Below the pieces are notes generated by a model. That model was not told the origin of the DNA, ran no database searches, and saw only the letters and a program-made list of their open reading frames with translations. The translations under genes and the position numbers were made by a program. A stretch of DNA of 64,000 nt from Nitrosospira sp. Lineage in GTDB: Bacteria > Pseudomonadota > Gammaproteobacteria > Burkholderiales > Nitrosomonadaceae. Shown here in pieces: positions 1 to 8,982 of the stretch. The first letter of the stretch is position 1. Each line of letters opens with the position of its first letter. The stretch is from assembly GCA_026399575.1 (NCBI GenBank), contig JAPLQS010000067.1, positions 1 to 64,000 on the forward strand. The letters are read 5' to 3'.

Positions 1-471
1 ATCGAGACCGGCCTGCCTGAGCTGCTCGGCCTGCCCCGGTTTCAACATCCCCAATGTGGCGCAGGTTTCCAGCCCCAGCGCTTTTACTGCACTGATCATT
101 TGCGCTACTTTGTCGATATCGCGCTGTTTGGGTCCGCGCCACGCAGCGCCCATGCAGAAGCGTGATGCTCCCTGCGCTTTTGCCGCCTCCGCTGTGGCAA
201 TCACTTCCGTGAGCGACAACATGTCCTGGTCTTCAACGCCGGTATGGTAGCGCGCTGCCTGCGGGCAATAACCGCAGTCCTCGGGGCAACCGCCGGTCTT
301 GATCGAGATCAGTGTGGACAACTGTACAGCATTGGCATCGTGGTACTGGCGATGAACCAACTGGGCACGGTGAATCAGGTCACTGAAAGGTAAATCCAGT
401 AATGCTTCGACTTGGAAAACACTCCAACGTGATTGGCTGACGATGGTTGCATCGGGAGCAAGCTGATCCAT
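1..471 (-). CDS. bioB: Biotin synthase BioB, N-terminal part (cut by window start)
   Basis: Radical SAM enzyme that inserts sulfur into dethiobiotin in the last step of biotin synthesis. The 157 visible residues contain the 4Fe-4S/SAM motif CPEDCGYC, with Cys at 62, 66 and 69, after a typical N-terminal helix region ([10 protein letters not shown]) and the strand [11 protein letters not shown]. The rest of the gene, including the 2Fe-2S ligands, lies left of the window. The ATG at 469-471 is the first Met in frame and fits the family's N-terminus. It is divergent from comF with 160 bases between them; I saw no clear BirA operator there. Assignment is secure. Confidence 0.95.
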   Translation of the reverse strand, partial: MDQLAPDATIVSQSRWSVFQVEALLDLPFSDLIHRAQLVHRQYHDANAVQLSTLISIKTGGCPEDCGYCPQAARYHTGVEDQDMLSLTEVIATAEAAKAQGASRFCMGAAWRGPKQRDIDKVAQMISAVKALGLETCATLGMLKPGQAEQLRQAGLD

Positions 472-631
472 TCTATATCCTGTATTGACCTGTGGCTGGG
501 GCGATTAATCGATCCGGCTGTACTACCATTAATTTGGAAATATTGATTTACCGGAATGATGTGAATCATCGGGGATACGGTCACCATTGTCAATTTATCA
601 CCCAGCATCTTTAAACGACAGATTAAATACA

Positions 632-1291
632 ATGCAGATATTTTTCCGCAAGCACTGTCTGTTATGTGGAGCATCCGGTAACGACGATTTGTGTACACCC
701 TGCCGCAACAGCTTGCCTTACCTGCCGTTTGATCGCTGTCCGGTATGCGCCTTGCCGGCTGCAGGAAGACTGGTTTGTGGTGCCTGTCTGGCGTACCCAC
801 CCGCGTTTACTCATACCGTGGCAGCGGTAAGCTACGCCTTTCCAATAGATGCAATGATCCATTCACTCAAGTATCGGGCGAATCTTGCGATGGCACCGAT
901 ACTGGCCGATTTGCTGGCAGCACAAATTGATCAGGTAATATTCCCGGATTTCATCATACCTATGCCGTTGCACCCTGTCAGACTGCGTGAACGGGGTTTC
1001 AATCAAGCTCTGGAAATCGCCCGCTGTATCGCGAAAAAAACAGGTATCGCTTTATTGCCGGATGTCTGCAAGCGCATCAAAAATACCGTTTCGCAGACTG
1101 GTTTGCCATGGAAGGAACGCGAAAAAAATATTCGCGGCGCATTCGCCTGCGAAATGGACCTGACGGGAAAGCACATAGCTGTGCTGGATGACGTAATGAC
1201 TACTGGTGCAACCCTGAATGAATTAACGCGGGTGCTGCATGCCTGCAGGGCAGTGAAAGTAAGTGGGTGGGTAGTGGCAAGAACACTATAG
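632..1291 (+). CDS. comF: ComF-family phosphoribosyltransferase-like protein
   Basis: ComF/GntX family protein of about 219 residues, the usual length. The N-terminus carries Cys pairs of a zinc-ribbon type (L-C-G-A, C-T-P-C, C-P-V-C, C-G-A-C). The C-terminal phosphoribosyltransferase fold has the PRPP-binding loop V-L-D-D-V-M-T-T-G-A-T. Family members are needed for DNA uptake in naturally competent bacteria, where ComF works with the translocated single strand; the precise reaction is unknown. I chose the ATG at 632. A TTG at 587 would add 15 residues that do not look like the family. A neighbouring bio gene is common for comF in proteobacteria. Confidence 0.88.
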   Translation: MQIFFRKHCLLCGASGNDDLCTPCRNSLPYLPFDRCPVCALPAAGRLVCGACLAYPPAFTHTVAAVSYAFPIDAMIHSLKYRANLAMAPILADLLAAQIDQVIFPDFIIPMPLHPVRLRERGFNQALEIARCIAKKTGIALLPDVCKRIKNTVSQTGLPWKEREKNIRGAFACEMDLTGKHIAVLDDVMTTGATLNELTRVLHACRAVKVSGWVVARTL

Positions 1292-1334
1292 AAAACGGCA
1301 ATCAAGAAGCAGTATCACAAGTTATCGCGGCATA

Positions 1335-2672
1335 TCATGTCGGGGCATGTATGTAGACAATGAGTTGACTGCCTACCTCACTTTCAAATTTCCGGATGCG
1401 CATGATCAGACTCTCGCTCAACACACAATCCTTTGCCAGCATAAATGCACCATATGCGGTCAAGATATCCCGCGACAATACCATGCCCTGCTTTAGCTGC
1501 CGTGAATTCACTATTAGCTCCGATTCTGTCTGGAATGGCGCTTCCTTCACCATGGTCACAAGCATAAAGGCATCTACCACTGCCGGGTCGTAACGCTTTC
1601 CCCTGCCTTCCTGGATGTAGGCAACCGCTTCGCTTGGGCTGAGGCGTTTGCTCAGCAACTTACCGATCTGCACTGCATCGTAATCATAAACTAGCGCGAG
1701 TATGCGTGCGCCCAGTGGGATACCCGCCCCTGCCAACCCGTCCGGATAACCCAGACCATCGAAGCGTTCGCGGTGACTGCGGATAAGTTTTGCCTCGGCA
1801 TGGAGTTGTTCCAGTGCCATCAATGCAACCTGTCCCTTGACCGGATGCTTGATCACTTCAGCACGCTCTTCTCCAGTCAGATTTACAAAAGATTTTTCAA
1901 ACAACCGATCCGGTAAGCCGATTTTGCCGATGTCATGCAATAACGCGGCGATAAACACATTCTGTACTTCCGCGTCATCCATATTCATGCGCTGAGCAAT
2001 CATGCGAGAAAGCGAAGCAACCCGCCGCGAGTGTCCGGCCAAGTCACCTTCACGCAATTCAATCAGATTGGAGAACACCTGGATCGAAGTAACAAAGCTC
2101 TTTTTTAGGTTGCTATGAGCAATTTCAAGAAGCTCCATAGTCCGGCGCACTTCTTCAGTGCGCGCTTCGACCTTTTCTTCCAGATTGGCATTAAGGTCCT
2201 TCAGTTCTTCGTTCTGCCTGTGCGTCAACTCTTCCAGGCGCTTTTTCTCCCGTTCCAGTATCTGCTGATGCAGCGCATGCTTGATCGTCGGAATAATGTC
2301 ACTATCCTGCCAGGGCTTGGATATGTAGCGATATATTTGCCCCTTGTTGATGGCATCAATGGTGGCGCCGATTTCGGTATGGCCGGTGATCAGCATACGT
2401 ATGGTTTCCGGCCATTTCTCCCTGACTTGCTCCAGAAATTGCGCTCCATTCATTTCCGGCATGCGCATATCCGAAACTACCAGATCAACGTGTTCTCTCT
2501 CCAGTATTGCCAGCCCCTGGGCGCCACTTTCCGCCGTCAATATCCGGTAGCCAAACGGGTGAAATAACCGCTTCAGCGCTGATAAGATATTGGCCTCGTC
2601 ATCAACAAACAGCACGGTTGCCTTGATCTCTGGCACGATCTGCAATGTCGACAGGGTCTGCGTTTTGCTCAT
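1335..2672 (-). CDS. Response regulator with HD-GYP domain
   Basis: Predicted cyclic-di-GMP phosphodiesterase controlled by phosphorylation. Residues about 15-130 are a receiver with an intact phosphoacceptor (L-V-V-S-D-M-R-M-P), followed by a coiled coil to about 190, then the HD-GYP domain (A-L-L-H-D-I-G-K-I-G-L-P and F-D-G-L-G-Y-P-D-G-L). The family's H-H-E metal motif reads S-H-R-E-R, so one of the paired His ligands is Arg; activity is therefore uncertain. The last 65 residues resemble the small protein at 9060-9410. I used the ATG at 2670-2672, preceded by a GGGA ribosome site, rather than a GTG 12 bases upstream. It is the last gene of the signalling cluster, 120 bases after the cyclase. 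Confidence 0.88.
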   Translation of the reverse strand: MSKTQTLSTLQIVPEIKATVLFVDDEANILSALKRLFHPFGYRILTAESGAQGLAILEREHVDLVVSDMRMPEMNGAQFLEQVREKWPETIRMLITGHTEIGATIDAINKGQIYRYISKPWQDSDIIPTIKHALHQQILEREKKRLEELTHRQNEELKDLNANLEEKVEARTEEVRRTMELLEIAHSNLKKSFVTSIQVFSNLIELREGDLAGHSRRVASLSRMIAQRMNMDDAEVQNVFIAALLHDIGKIGLPDRLFEKSFVNLTGEERAEVIKHPVKGQVALMALEQLHAEAKLIRSHRERFDGLGYPDGLAGAGIPLGARILALVYDYDAVQIGKLLSKRLSPSEAVAYIQEGRGKRYDPAVVDAFMLVTMVKEAPFQTESELIVNSRQLKQGMVLSRDILTAYGAFMLAKDCVLSESLIMRIRKFESEVGSQLIVYIHAPT

Positions 2673-2792
2673 ATTTGTTCCCACTATTAAATACGTTTTA
2701 TACGGTCAGTCTGCGCTGGCTCAACAGGCTGCCACGCACGAGTAACAACGTGACTTGCCAGGCAACTACCGGTATCGCTGTTGCCATGAAAT

Positions 2793-4286
2793 CTACGAAA
2801 CGACTTTATCGCCGCCAGAATGCTGACCGGCATCCAACATCCCGGAGTGATGGAGAATTACATTATTACGCCCGTTTTTCTTCGCATGGTACATGGCGAT
2901 ATCGGCATTCTTCATCAAGGTTTTCTCATCTCTGCCATGCTCTGGATAAACAGCAATCCCAATACTTGACGAGATATGCATGCTATGGCCAGCCAACTCG
3001 AAGGGCTGACTCAAGACATGGCGAATTTTCTCTGCGACCATCGTGGCGTCCTGTTCCTGTTCAATATTCGGCAGCAGTGCAATGAATTCATCTCCGCCGA
3101 TTCGTGCAACGATATCGGATTCACGCATACACTCTTGCATGCGTTTAGCCGCCTCCTTCAGTAACAGATCCCCCACGGCATGACCAAATATATCATTGAT
3201 TGGTTTGAATTTATCCAGATCCAGAAACATCAGCGCCAAATATTTTTTATCCCGTTTGGCGGTGGCGAGAGCCTGTTGCAGACGGCCAGTGAACAGAGCG
3301 CGGTTGGGCAAGTCGGTAAGCGCATCAAATTGTGCCATATAAATCATGCGTTCCTCTGCGACCTTGCGCTCGGTGATGTCACGCACCGTTGCCTGCAATA
3401 CTTTTTTACCGCCATAGTCGAACGTGGACAGCAATACTTCGGCAGCGAAGTCTTCCCCATTTTTTCTGCGATGCACCCATTCGAAATGTTTCTGACCTTG
3501 CGCGTATGCGGCCATGATATTTTCATGTGCCGTCAACAGCGAATCCCGTCCATCAGGCTGGAAAGGCGGCGACAATACGGACAGGTGGGATGCGATGAAC
3601 TCCTGTTTAGTCGCCACCCCGAACATTGCTAGCGCACTATAATTGCAGTCGAGAAAACTTTTATCCGTTAGCAGCATGATGGCATCAGCCGAACTTTCGA
3701 AAATGGCGCGGAATTTTTTCTCGCTTGCATGCAGATTGGCATTAAGCTCCTTCAATTCTTCGTTCTGTCTGTGGGTCAACGCTTCCAGACGTTGCTTTTC
3801 CCGTTCCAGCATCTTCTGCTGCAAGGCATGCTTAACCGCTAGGGTGATATCATTTTCTTCCCATGGTTTGCATATGTAGCGGTATATCTGCCCTTTGTTA
3901 ATGGCCTCAATGGTGGCGTTGATCTCAGTGTAGCCACTGAGTAACATGCGCACCGTTTCCGGCCATTTTGCCCTGACTTTTTCCAGAAATTGTGCGCCGT
4001 TCATTTCCGGCATGAGCATATTGGAAATCACCAGATCAACGCTTTCGCGATCGAGGATTTTCAGTCCCTGGACACCGCCTTCCGCAGTCAATACACGATA
4101 GCCAAACGGGCGGAACAATCGCTTTAGTGACGCCAGAATATTGGGGTCATCGTCAACGAACAGTACAGTTGCGCCGATCACTGAAGCGGTCTGTGATGCC
4201 GGTACATCTCTTGTCTTGTCCATTCGCGCATCCATTAATTTCTCATTTTCTGAAAGTTGTATCGCTTCCGCCTTTTGCTTGCTCAT
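2793..4286 (-). CDS. REC-PAS-GGDEF diguanylate cyclase
   Basis: Predicted cyclic-di-GMP synthase of 497 residues: receiver (about 36-150), PAS (about 185-310) and GGDEF (about 320-480). The active-site motif R-I-G-G-D-E-F is intact and an inhibitory I-site (R-E-S-D) lies five residues before it, so the product should feed back on the enzyme. The receiver has Asn where the phosphoacceptor Asp belongs (V-I-S-N-M-L-M-P), although the acidic pocket and the Lys (C-K-P-W) remain. Regulation by ordinary phosphorylation is unlikely. The ATG overlaps the stop of the upstream kinase gene as ATGA, so the two are probably translationally coupled. The receiver is clearly paralogous to that of the next gene downstream. 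Confidence 0.93.
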   Translation of the reverse strand: MSKQKAEAIQLSENEKLMDARMDKTRDVPASQTASVIGATVLFVDDDPNILASLKRLFRPFGYRVLTAEGGVQGLKILDRESVDLVISNMLMPEMNGAQFLEKVRAKWPETVRMLLSGYTEINATIEAINKGQIYRYICKPWEENDITLAVKHALQQKMLEREKQRLEALTHRQNEELKELNANLHASEKKFRAIFESSADAIMLLTDKSFLDCNYSALAMFGVATKQEFIASHLSVLSPPFQPDGRDSLLTAHENIMAAYAQGQKHFEWVHRRKNGEDFAAEVLLSTFDYGGKKVLQATVRDITERKVAEERMIYMAQFDALTDLPNRALFTGRLQQALATAKRDKKYLALMFLDLDKFKPINDIFGHAVGDLLLKEAAKRMQECMRESDIVARIGGDEFIALLPNIEQEQDATMVAEKIRHVLSQPFELAGHSMHISSSIGIAVYPEHGRDEKTLMKNADIAMYHAKKNGRNNVILHHSGMLDAGQHSGGDKVVS

Positions 4287-5953
4287 ACACTTTCCGTTTG
4301 CGGCTGTCGCACTGGCAGCCATACTCGGAACACGCTCCCTTTCCCTACTTCGCTTTGCGCTTCCATCCGCCCCTGATGTTTCTGCACAATCCCATACGAC
4401 AACGATAATCCCAACCCTGTTCCTTGGCCTATCGGTTTGGTTGTGTAGAACGGTTCAAATATTCGCTTCAGATCCGCCGTCGCTATCCCTTTGCCCGTGT
4501 CCGCAATCTCCACCCACACTTCGGCATCCTGCCTGCCAGTGCGAACTGTAATAGTGCCGCGCTTCTCGACCGCATGCACCGCGTTCACCAGCAGGTTCAT
4601 GAATACCTGGTTGATCTGTGAAGGCAGACATTCCACCGCCACAATGTCGCCATATTCCTTTACCACTTCCACCTTGTATTTGATCTCGTTGTGAACAATG
4701 TTCAACGTGCTGTCCAGTCCTTTGTGCAGATCGGCCGCATACCATTCGTCGTCCGCATCCACATGTGAAAAATCCTTTAGATCCCGCACAATGTTTTTAA
4801 CATGGACAATGCCTTCCCTCGATTCAACCATCAGTGCGCGCAAGTCTTCTTTCAGAAAGGTGATATCCAGTTTTTCCCGCGCAGCCTGCAGTCGCGCACG
4901 CACTCCCTCATCAGCAATCGCTCCTTCCGCACTCTCATAATCCTCGATCATGCGAAACACATCCTGGACATATTTTTCCAAAGTACCCAGGTTCGAATAA
5001 ACATAGCCAATCGGATTGTTGATTTCGTGTGCCACGCCTGTCGCCAATTGACCGATGAAGGTCATGCGTTCTGACTGCAGCAGATGGTCGTGCGCTTCCT
5101 TTAACTTGGCGTCCAATTCCTGTATTTTTTCGTAATGCTCGGTCAGTTCCCCGTTTACCTGCTCGCGTCCGCTGATGTTGCGAAAAATGCCACGAGTGGC
5201 CACGGTTTTGCCATTCTCAAGGCGCGCGCTCACATTGCCCTCCATGGCGATAATTCGCCCATCCTTCGCCCGGAAAGCGGTTTCTATCAACCCTGCCTCC
5301 TTTGTCACCATGGCCCGCTGTTCGCGCTCGTTGCGGTGCTTACGATAATCGGTATGAACGATTTCAAAGAGGTTCAGTGCTGCTATTTCTTCTGCGGAAT
5401 AACCAAGCGTCTCGCGCCAGGCGCGGTTTGCAAAAAGGATGCGTCCATCCGGCGTGAAGCTATGAATCAGATCATTGGTACCATCTAGCAGGTCCTGCAG
5501 CTGTGCCGTGCGCTCGTGCAACCCTTGAGTCATGCGCCTCTGCCGCAAGGCAACTTCTACCCGGCAGGGAAGTAACTTCAGGTAGTTATGTTGAGGATCC
5601 TTGATCAGGTAATCATGTGCACCAAGATGAAACGCCTGGACAGCGATCTCTTCGTCGCCTGAACTGGTGATGAAAATCACCATCTGACCAGCAAATGCCT
5701 CCATCAGGTCAAACGAAGTACCATCAGGAAAGCGATAATTGGTGAGAATGACGTCAAAGCTACGGGTGGCGAGAATCTTGCGGGCTTCGGTCACCGAACG
5801 GGCAACCGTCATCTGGTAAGTGAGCGCGTTTTCAGCTACGGCTCTGATCAACATCATTTCATCCACCGGATCACCCTCTATGAGAAGGATGAAGATGGGT
5901 GCCGTCAATCCGGCATCGGCATGATCTGCGGGAATTATGGCTCTATCATTCAC
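4283..5953 (-). CDS. REC-PAS sensor histidine kinase
   Basis: Soluble histidine kinase of 556 residues with no membrane segment. Residues 18-135 form a receiver, 150-270 a PAS domain (ending R-G-I-F-R-N-I-S-G-R-E), then a helix and the kinase core. The phosphorylated His is in G-V-A-H-E-I-N-N-P; the ATP-binding N box (N-L-L-V-N-A-V), G1 box (D-T-G-K-G-I) and G2 box (G-T-G-L-G-L-S) are intact. The receiver has Asn in place of the phosphoacceptor Asp (V-I-L-T-N-Y-R-F-P). The start is GTG at 5951-5953. The kinase half is nearly the same as that of the gene at 6648-8054, so the two arose by duplication. It is coupled to the cyclase by a 4-base overlap. Confidence 0.92.
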   Translation of the reverse strand: MNDRAIIPADHADAGLTAPIFILLIEGDPVDEMMLIRAVAENALTYQMTVARSVTEARKILATRSFDVILTNYRFPDGTSFDLMEAFAGQMVIFITSSGDEEIAVQAFHLGAHDYLIKDPQHNYLKLLPCRVEVALRQRRMTQGLHERTAQLQDLLDGTNDLIHSFTPDGRILFANRAWRETLGYSAEEIAALNLFEIVHTDYRKHRNEREQRAMVTKEAGLIETAFRAKDGRIIAMEGNVSARLENGKTVATRGIFRNISGREQVNGELTEHYEKIQELDAKLKEAHDHLLQSERMTFIGQLATGVAHEINNPIGYVYSNLGTLEKYVQDVFRMIEDYESAEGAIADEGVRARLQAAREKLDITFLKEDLRALMVESREGIVHVKNIVRDLKDFSHVDADDEWYAADLHKGLDSTLNIVHNEIKYKVEVVKEYGDIVAVECLPSQINQVFMNLLVNAVHAVEKRGTITVRTGRQDAEVWVEIADTGKGIATADLKRIFEPFYTTKPIGQGTGLGLSLSYGIVQKHQGRMEAQSEVGKGSVFRVWLPVRQPQTESV

Positions 5954-6647
5954 GATATGCTGGGCTCGCTGGTTATCCAGTAGTTACTAGTGTGATGCGC
6001 ACGCCGAGCGTAGACTCACCCTAATCCGGAATCGGAACGCTCCATCCAGATAATCTCTGAACAAATCCGGCATTCACGTCAGAATGCATCGTTCAGGTCA
6101 CATCAGTTCAGTATCCCAGTCAATCGAACTACGTTAATTTCCCGATTCAACTGTTCCACTTTCATCTCCGCTTGTTTGGCCCTGTACTTGGGGCTAGGCA
6201 ATTTTGCAGGATAAGCCGATGCCTTGATGTAGGAATTCGCTTATTTTTATGTAGGAACATGAGAAAGTGGAAAGGTGTGACAGGAATTCATTTGGCCGAG
6301 ATCCCCATGAACCCCCTGATTAAACCCATCTGAATTGTGAAGTTGGTGATGCAGCAATGTTCAGGTCTGCATCGAGCATATGCGATCGGTAGCAGTCTGG
6401 ATTATTCAAGATGAAAGGAGGGCAAGACGAGTATGGCCGAACGCAAAGGGCGGCAGCACCCAGGTGCCTTGCATGATATTGTGAAAATCGAAAGATAAGT
6501 CTAGCAACTCGGCATGCCACCAATACCCGATTTGCCGTCTTGCCAGTGAACGTTTAACAGATCAGGTTGAAGATGACCGTGAAATTTGATCGCGAACTCG
6601 GATACACAAAGTTTCCGCCCTTACTCGCCACCCTTGGCCGTTTTTGC
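5954..6647. other. Intergenic stretch between two paralogous kinase genes, no gene recognised
   Basis: About 690 bases with no convincing coding sequence. The longest reading frame (67 codons, minus strand, 6320-6523) has a composition unlike a conserved protein and matches no family I know. The region is less GC-rich than its neighbours and interrupts an otherwise tightly packed gene cluster, which suggests debris from the kinase duplication or a decayed insertion. The last bases, 6631-6650, still resemble the junction at 4270-4286 between the other kinase and the cyclase, including a remnant of the cyclase start. No inverted repeats of an insertion sequence were found. Confidence 0.4.
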
Positions 6648-8054
6648 TCAAGCACTTTCCATCCGTGGCTGCCGTATCGGCAGCCACACTCTGAATGAGG
6701 CACCTTTTCCCGCTTCACTTTGCACCTCTATCCGCCCGTGATGCTTCTGGATAATGCTATATGACAGCGATAATCCCAGCCCCGTCCCGTGACCTATCGG
6801 TTTGGTCGTGAAAAATGGATCAAATATCCGCTTCAGATCCGCCGGGGCTATCCCGTTGCCCGTGTCCGCAATCTCCACCCACACCTCGGCATCCTGTTTG
6901 CCGGTGCGCACGGTGATAGTGCCGCGCTTGTCGATTGCCTGCGCCGCATTCACCAGCAGATTCATGAATACCTGGTTGATTTGCGAGGGCAGACATTCCA
7001 CCGCTACAATATCGCCGTACTCCTTAACCACTTCCGCCTTGTATTTGATCTCATTGTTGACAATATTCAGCGTACTATCCAGTCCTTTGTGCAGATCGGC
7101 CGCATACCATTCGTTGGCCGCATCCACATGCGAGAAATCCTTCAAATCCTGCACGATATCCTTGACTCGGGTGATTCCTTCCCGCGACTCATTCATCAGC
7201 GCGCGCAAGTCTCCCTTCAGAAAAGCAATATCCAGCTTCTCCCGCGCCGCCTGTAACTGCGCACGCACTCCCTCATCGACAATCGTCCCTTCCGCACTTT
7301 CATAATCCTCAAGCATGCGAAATACATCCTGGACATATCTTTCCAGAGTACCCAGGTTCGAATAGACATAGCCAATTGGATTATTGATTTCGTGCGCCAC
7401 ACCTGCTGCCAATTGACCAATCGATGCCATTCGTTCGGATTGCAGCAATTGATTCTGAGTTTCTTCCAGGCGCTTGTTGATGCCACGAATCTCATCATTC
7501 ATCTGCGCCGCCATGACGATACGCTGCTGCTGGTCTATGTGCAGACGGGCATTTTCGATCACCAGCGTGATCAGATTCACTATTATCTCGCCATTTTTCA
7601 GATCAGCTTCAGTATAGGACTCCCCCGTACTCTGACGATTGATAGTGAGCGTGCCTATGACCCGATGTTCAATCATCAATGGCCAGCACATTGCCGAATG
7701 TGGGCGCGACGACCGGTCGCGCTTGATCGCCAACTTGAAGCGTGCATCACTGGCAATATCACCATTCAGCAGCAGCGATCTGCCCGTTTCCGCCACCAGG
7801 CCAAGAATACCTTCGCCAAATTCGATCTTGCTGCCGATGACAAATTCCGGGACGCCGATTCCGACGGCAATCATGAGGTTCTGACCATCGGCATCGAGCA
7901 AGGCAAAGGTACCGCCACTGGCACCAAAACCATTGACGACGTGCTCCAGAATCGCCTGTTGCACTTCTTGCGGCTTGTTGCGCAATTCGGTGATTTGTCC
8001 CAGCTGGTAGAGCTGGTAAACCCAGGAAAGCTTGCTAGTCTCGTCTGCTGACAT
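6648..8054 (-). CDS. GAF sensor histidine kinase
   Basis: Soluble histidine kinase of 468 residues. A GAF domain (about 25-175, with C-W-P-L-M-I-E-H and G-T-L-T-I-N-R) should bind a small ligand or sense redox state. A helix follows, then the kinase core with His in G-V-A-H-E-I-N-N-P and intact N (N-L-L-V-N-A-A), G1 (D-T-G-N-G-I) and G2 (G-T-G-L-G-L-S) boxes. The core from about residue 215 is close to the kinase at 4283-5953 in both protein and DNA, while the sensor domains differ: duplication followed by sensor exchange. It starts 14 bases after the HDOD gene ends, so they are probably cotranscribed. Confidence 0.92.
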   Translation of the reverse strand: MSADETSKLSWVYQLYQLGQITELRNKPQEVQQAILEHVVNGFGASGGTFALLDADGQNLMIAVGIGVPEFVIGSKIEFGEGILGLVAETGRSLLLNGDIASDARFKLAIKRDRSSRPHSAMCWPLMIEHRVIGTLTINRQSTGESYTEADLKNGEIIVNLITLVIENARLHIDQQQRIVMAAQMNDEIRGINKRLEETQNQLLQSERMASIGQLAAGVAHEINNPIGYVYSNLGTLERYVQDVFRMLEDYESAEGTIVDEGVRAQLQAAREKLDIAFLKGDLRALMNESREGITRVKDIVQDLKDFSHVDAANEWYAADLHKGLDSTLNIVNNEIKYKAEVVKEYGDIVAVECLPSQINQVFMNLLVNAAQAIDKRGTITVRTGKQDAEVWVEIADTGNGIAPADLKRIFDPFFTTKPIGHGTGLGLSLSYSIIQKHHGRIEVQSEAGKGASFRVWLPIRQPRMESA

Positions 8055-8068
8055 GGCTTCCTGTTGTG

Positions 8069-8920
8069 CTACTCCGGCACCAGCAGTTTCATGCTGGCAT
8101 ATTGCCGCTCGATTTCCGCCATCTGCATCGGCAGTATGTCATGATCCATATCCAGACGCGTCCATGCCGCAACGGACAATGCCGGCATCAGATCAGAATT
8201 GCGATCATCAAAATCCAGCATATGCGACAGAACGTTGGCGACATGCACCAGATCCGTTAATGCATTTGGCTCATACTCGGGGTTGTGATGGTCGCGAATT
8301 GCCTTCTGGATCGGTACCGGAAAGCGCCAGCGCCGGGTCAGCTCATATCCGATCTGTGCATGATCCAATCCGAGTTCGGCACGCTCTGCCATGACCATGG
8401 TGACATCATCCGCCGCACAGCGTGCCAGTACCGCCGCAAAATTTTTATTGAAATATGCATCCAGCACCAGCTTGCCGACATCGTGCAGCAATCCCGCAGT
8501 GAATGCCAGGCCTTCATCTCTGCCCGACGCCTTTGCCAAGTGGTGGGCGCATACGGCAACACCGATGTTATGGTGCCAGAAAGACATCCGGTCGAAATTG
8601 CTGGGCACTTCCGGTACCGGAAATTGATTGATCAATCCGGCCGCCGCCACCAGCGAGCGTACATTATGAAAACCCAACACCACCACCGCACCCTTGATTG
8701 AGCCGATCTTGCCGGAATTGCCGTAGAAGGGTGAGTTTGCCACCTGCAGGACGCGCGCCGTCAGCCCCTGATCCCGCCCAATTTTTCGTACCAGGTCGGT
8801 GAAATTGACATCTTTTTTGTCGAAACTCGCCAGAATCTCCATCACCAGTACCGAAAGAGAGGGTATCTGGCGAACGGCACTGATCACCTGTTCGATCGTC
8901 AATGTATTCGTATTGCTCAT
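8069..8920 (-). CDS. HDOD-domain signalling protein
   Basis: HDOD protein of 283 residues. HDOD domains are degenerate relatives of HD phosphohydrolases and usually act as scaffolds in cyclic-di-GMP, motility and stress signalling, without known enzymatic activity. Visible features are I-P-S-L near the N-terminus, V-A-N-S-P-F-Y, the His-Asp pair in G-L-L-H-D-V-G-K and D-H-H-N-P near the domain end. There is no attached GGDEF, EAL or receiver domain. I chose the ATG at 8918-8920, which has a GGAA ribosome site; a start at 8980 would add 20 residues. The gene stands between a structured leader (8983-9050) and the GAF kinase. Confidence 0.9.
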   Translation of the reverse strand: MSNTNTLTIEQVISAVRQIPSLSVLVMEILASFDKKDVNFTDLVRKIGRDQGLTARVLQVANSPFYGNSGKIGSIKGAVVVLGFHNVRSLVAAAGLINQFPVPEVPSNFDRMSFWHHNIGVAVCAHHLAKASGRDEGLAFTAGLLHDVGKLVLDAYFNKNFAAVLARCAADDVTMVMAERAELGLDHAQIGYELTRRWRFPVPIQKAIRDHHNPEYEPNALTDLVHVANVLSHMLDFDDRNSDLMPALSVAAWTRLDMDHDILPMQMAEIERQYASMKLLVPE

Positions 8921-8982
8921 GCTTCCGAATTCCTTTATTACACTTTGTTGTATTGACTCAGAAATGACAGGGCAAGCCACTC

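Noticed and set aside
587-631. Upstream TTG start for comF
   Set aside because: The extra 15 residues do not fit the family, while the ATG at 632 gives the normal N-terminus.
6405-6470. Sequence AACGCAAAGG with nearby GGTGCC that recalls the core of a cyclic-di-GMP riboswitch
   Set aside because: The GAAA tetraloop, the receptor helix and the GGTAGCGGG segment are missing, so the aptamer cannot fold.
6320-6523. Possible 67-codon gene on the minus strand in the 690-base gap
   Set aside because: No ribosome site, no family resemblance and unusual composition; more likely a chance frame in decayed sequence.
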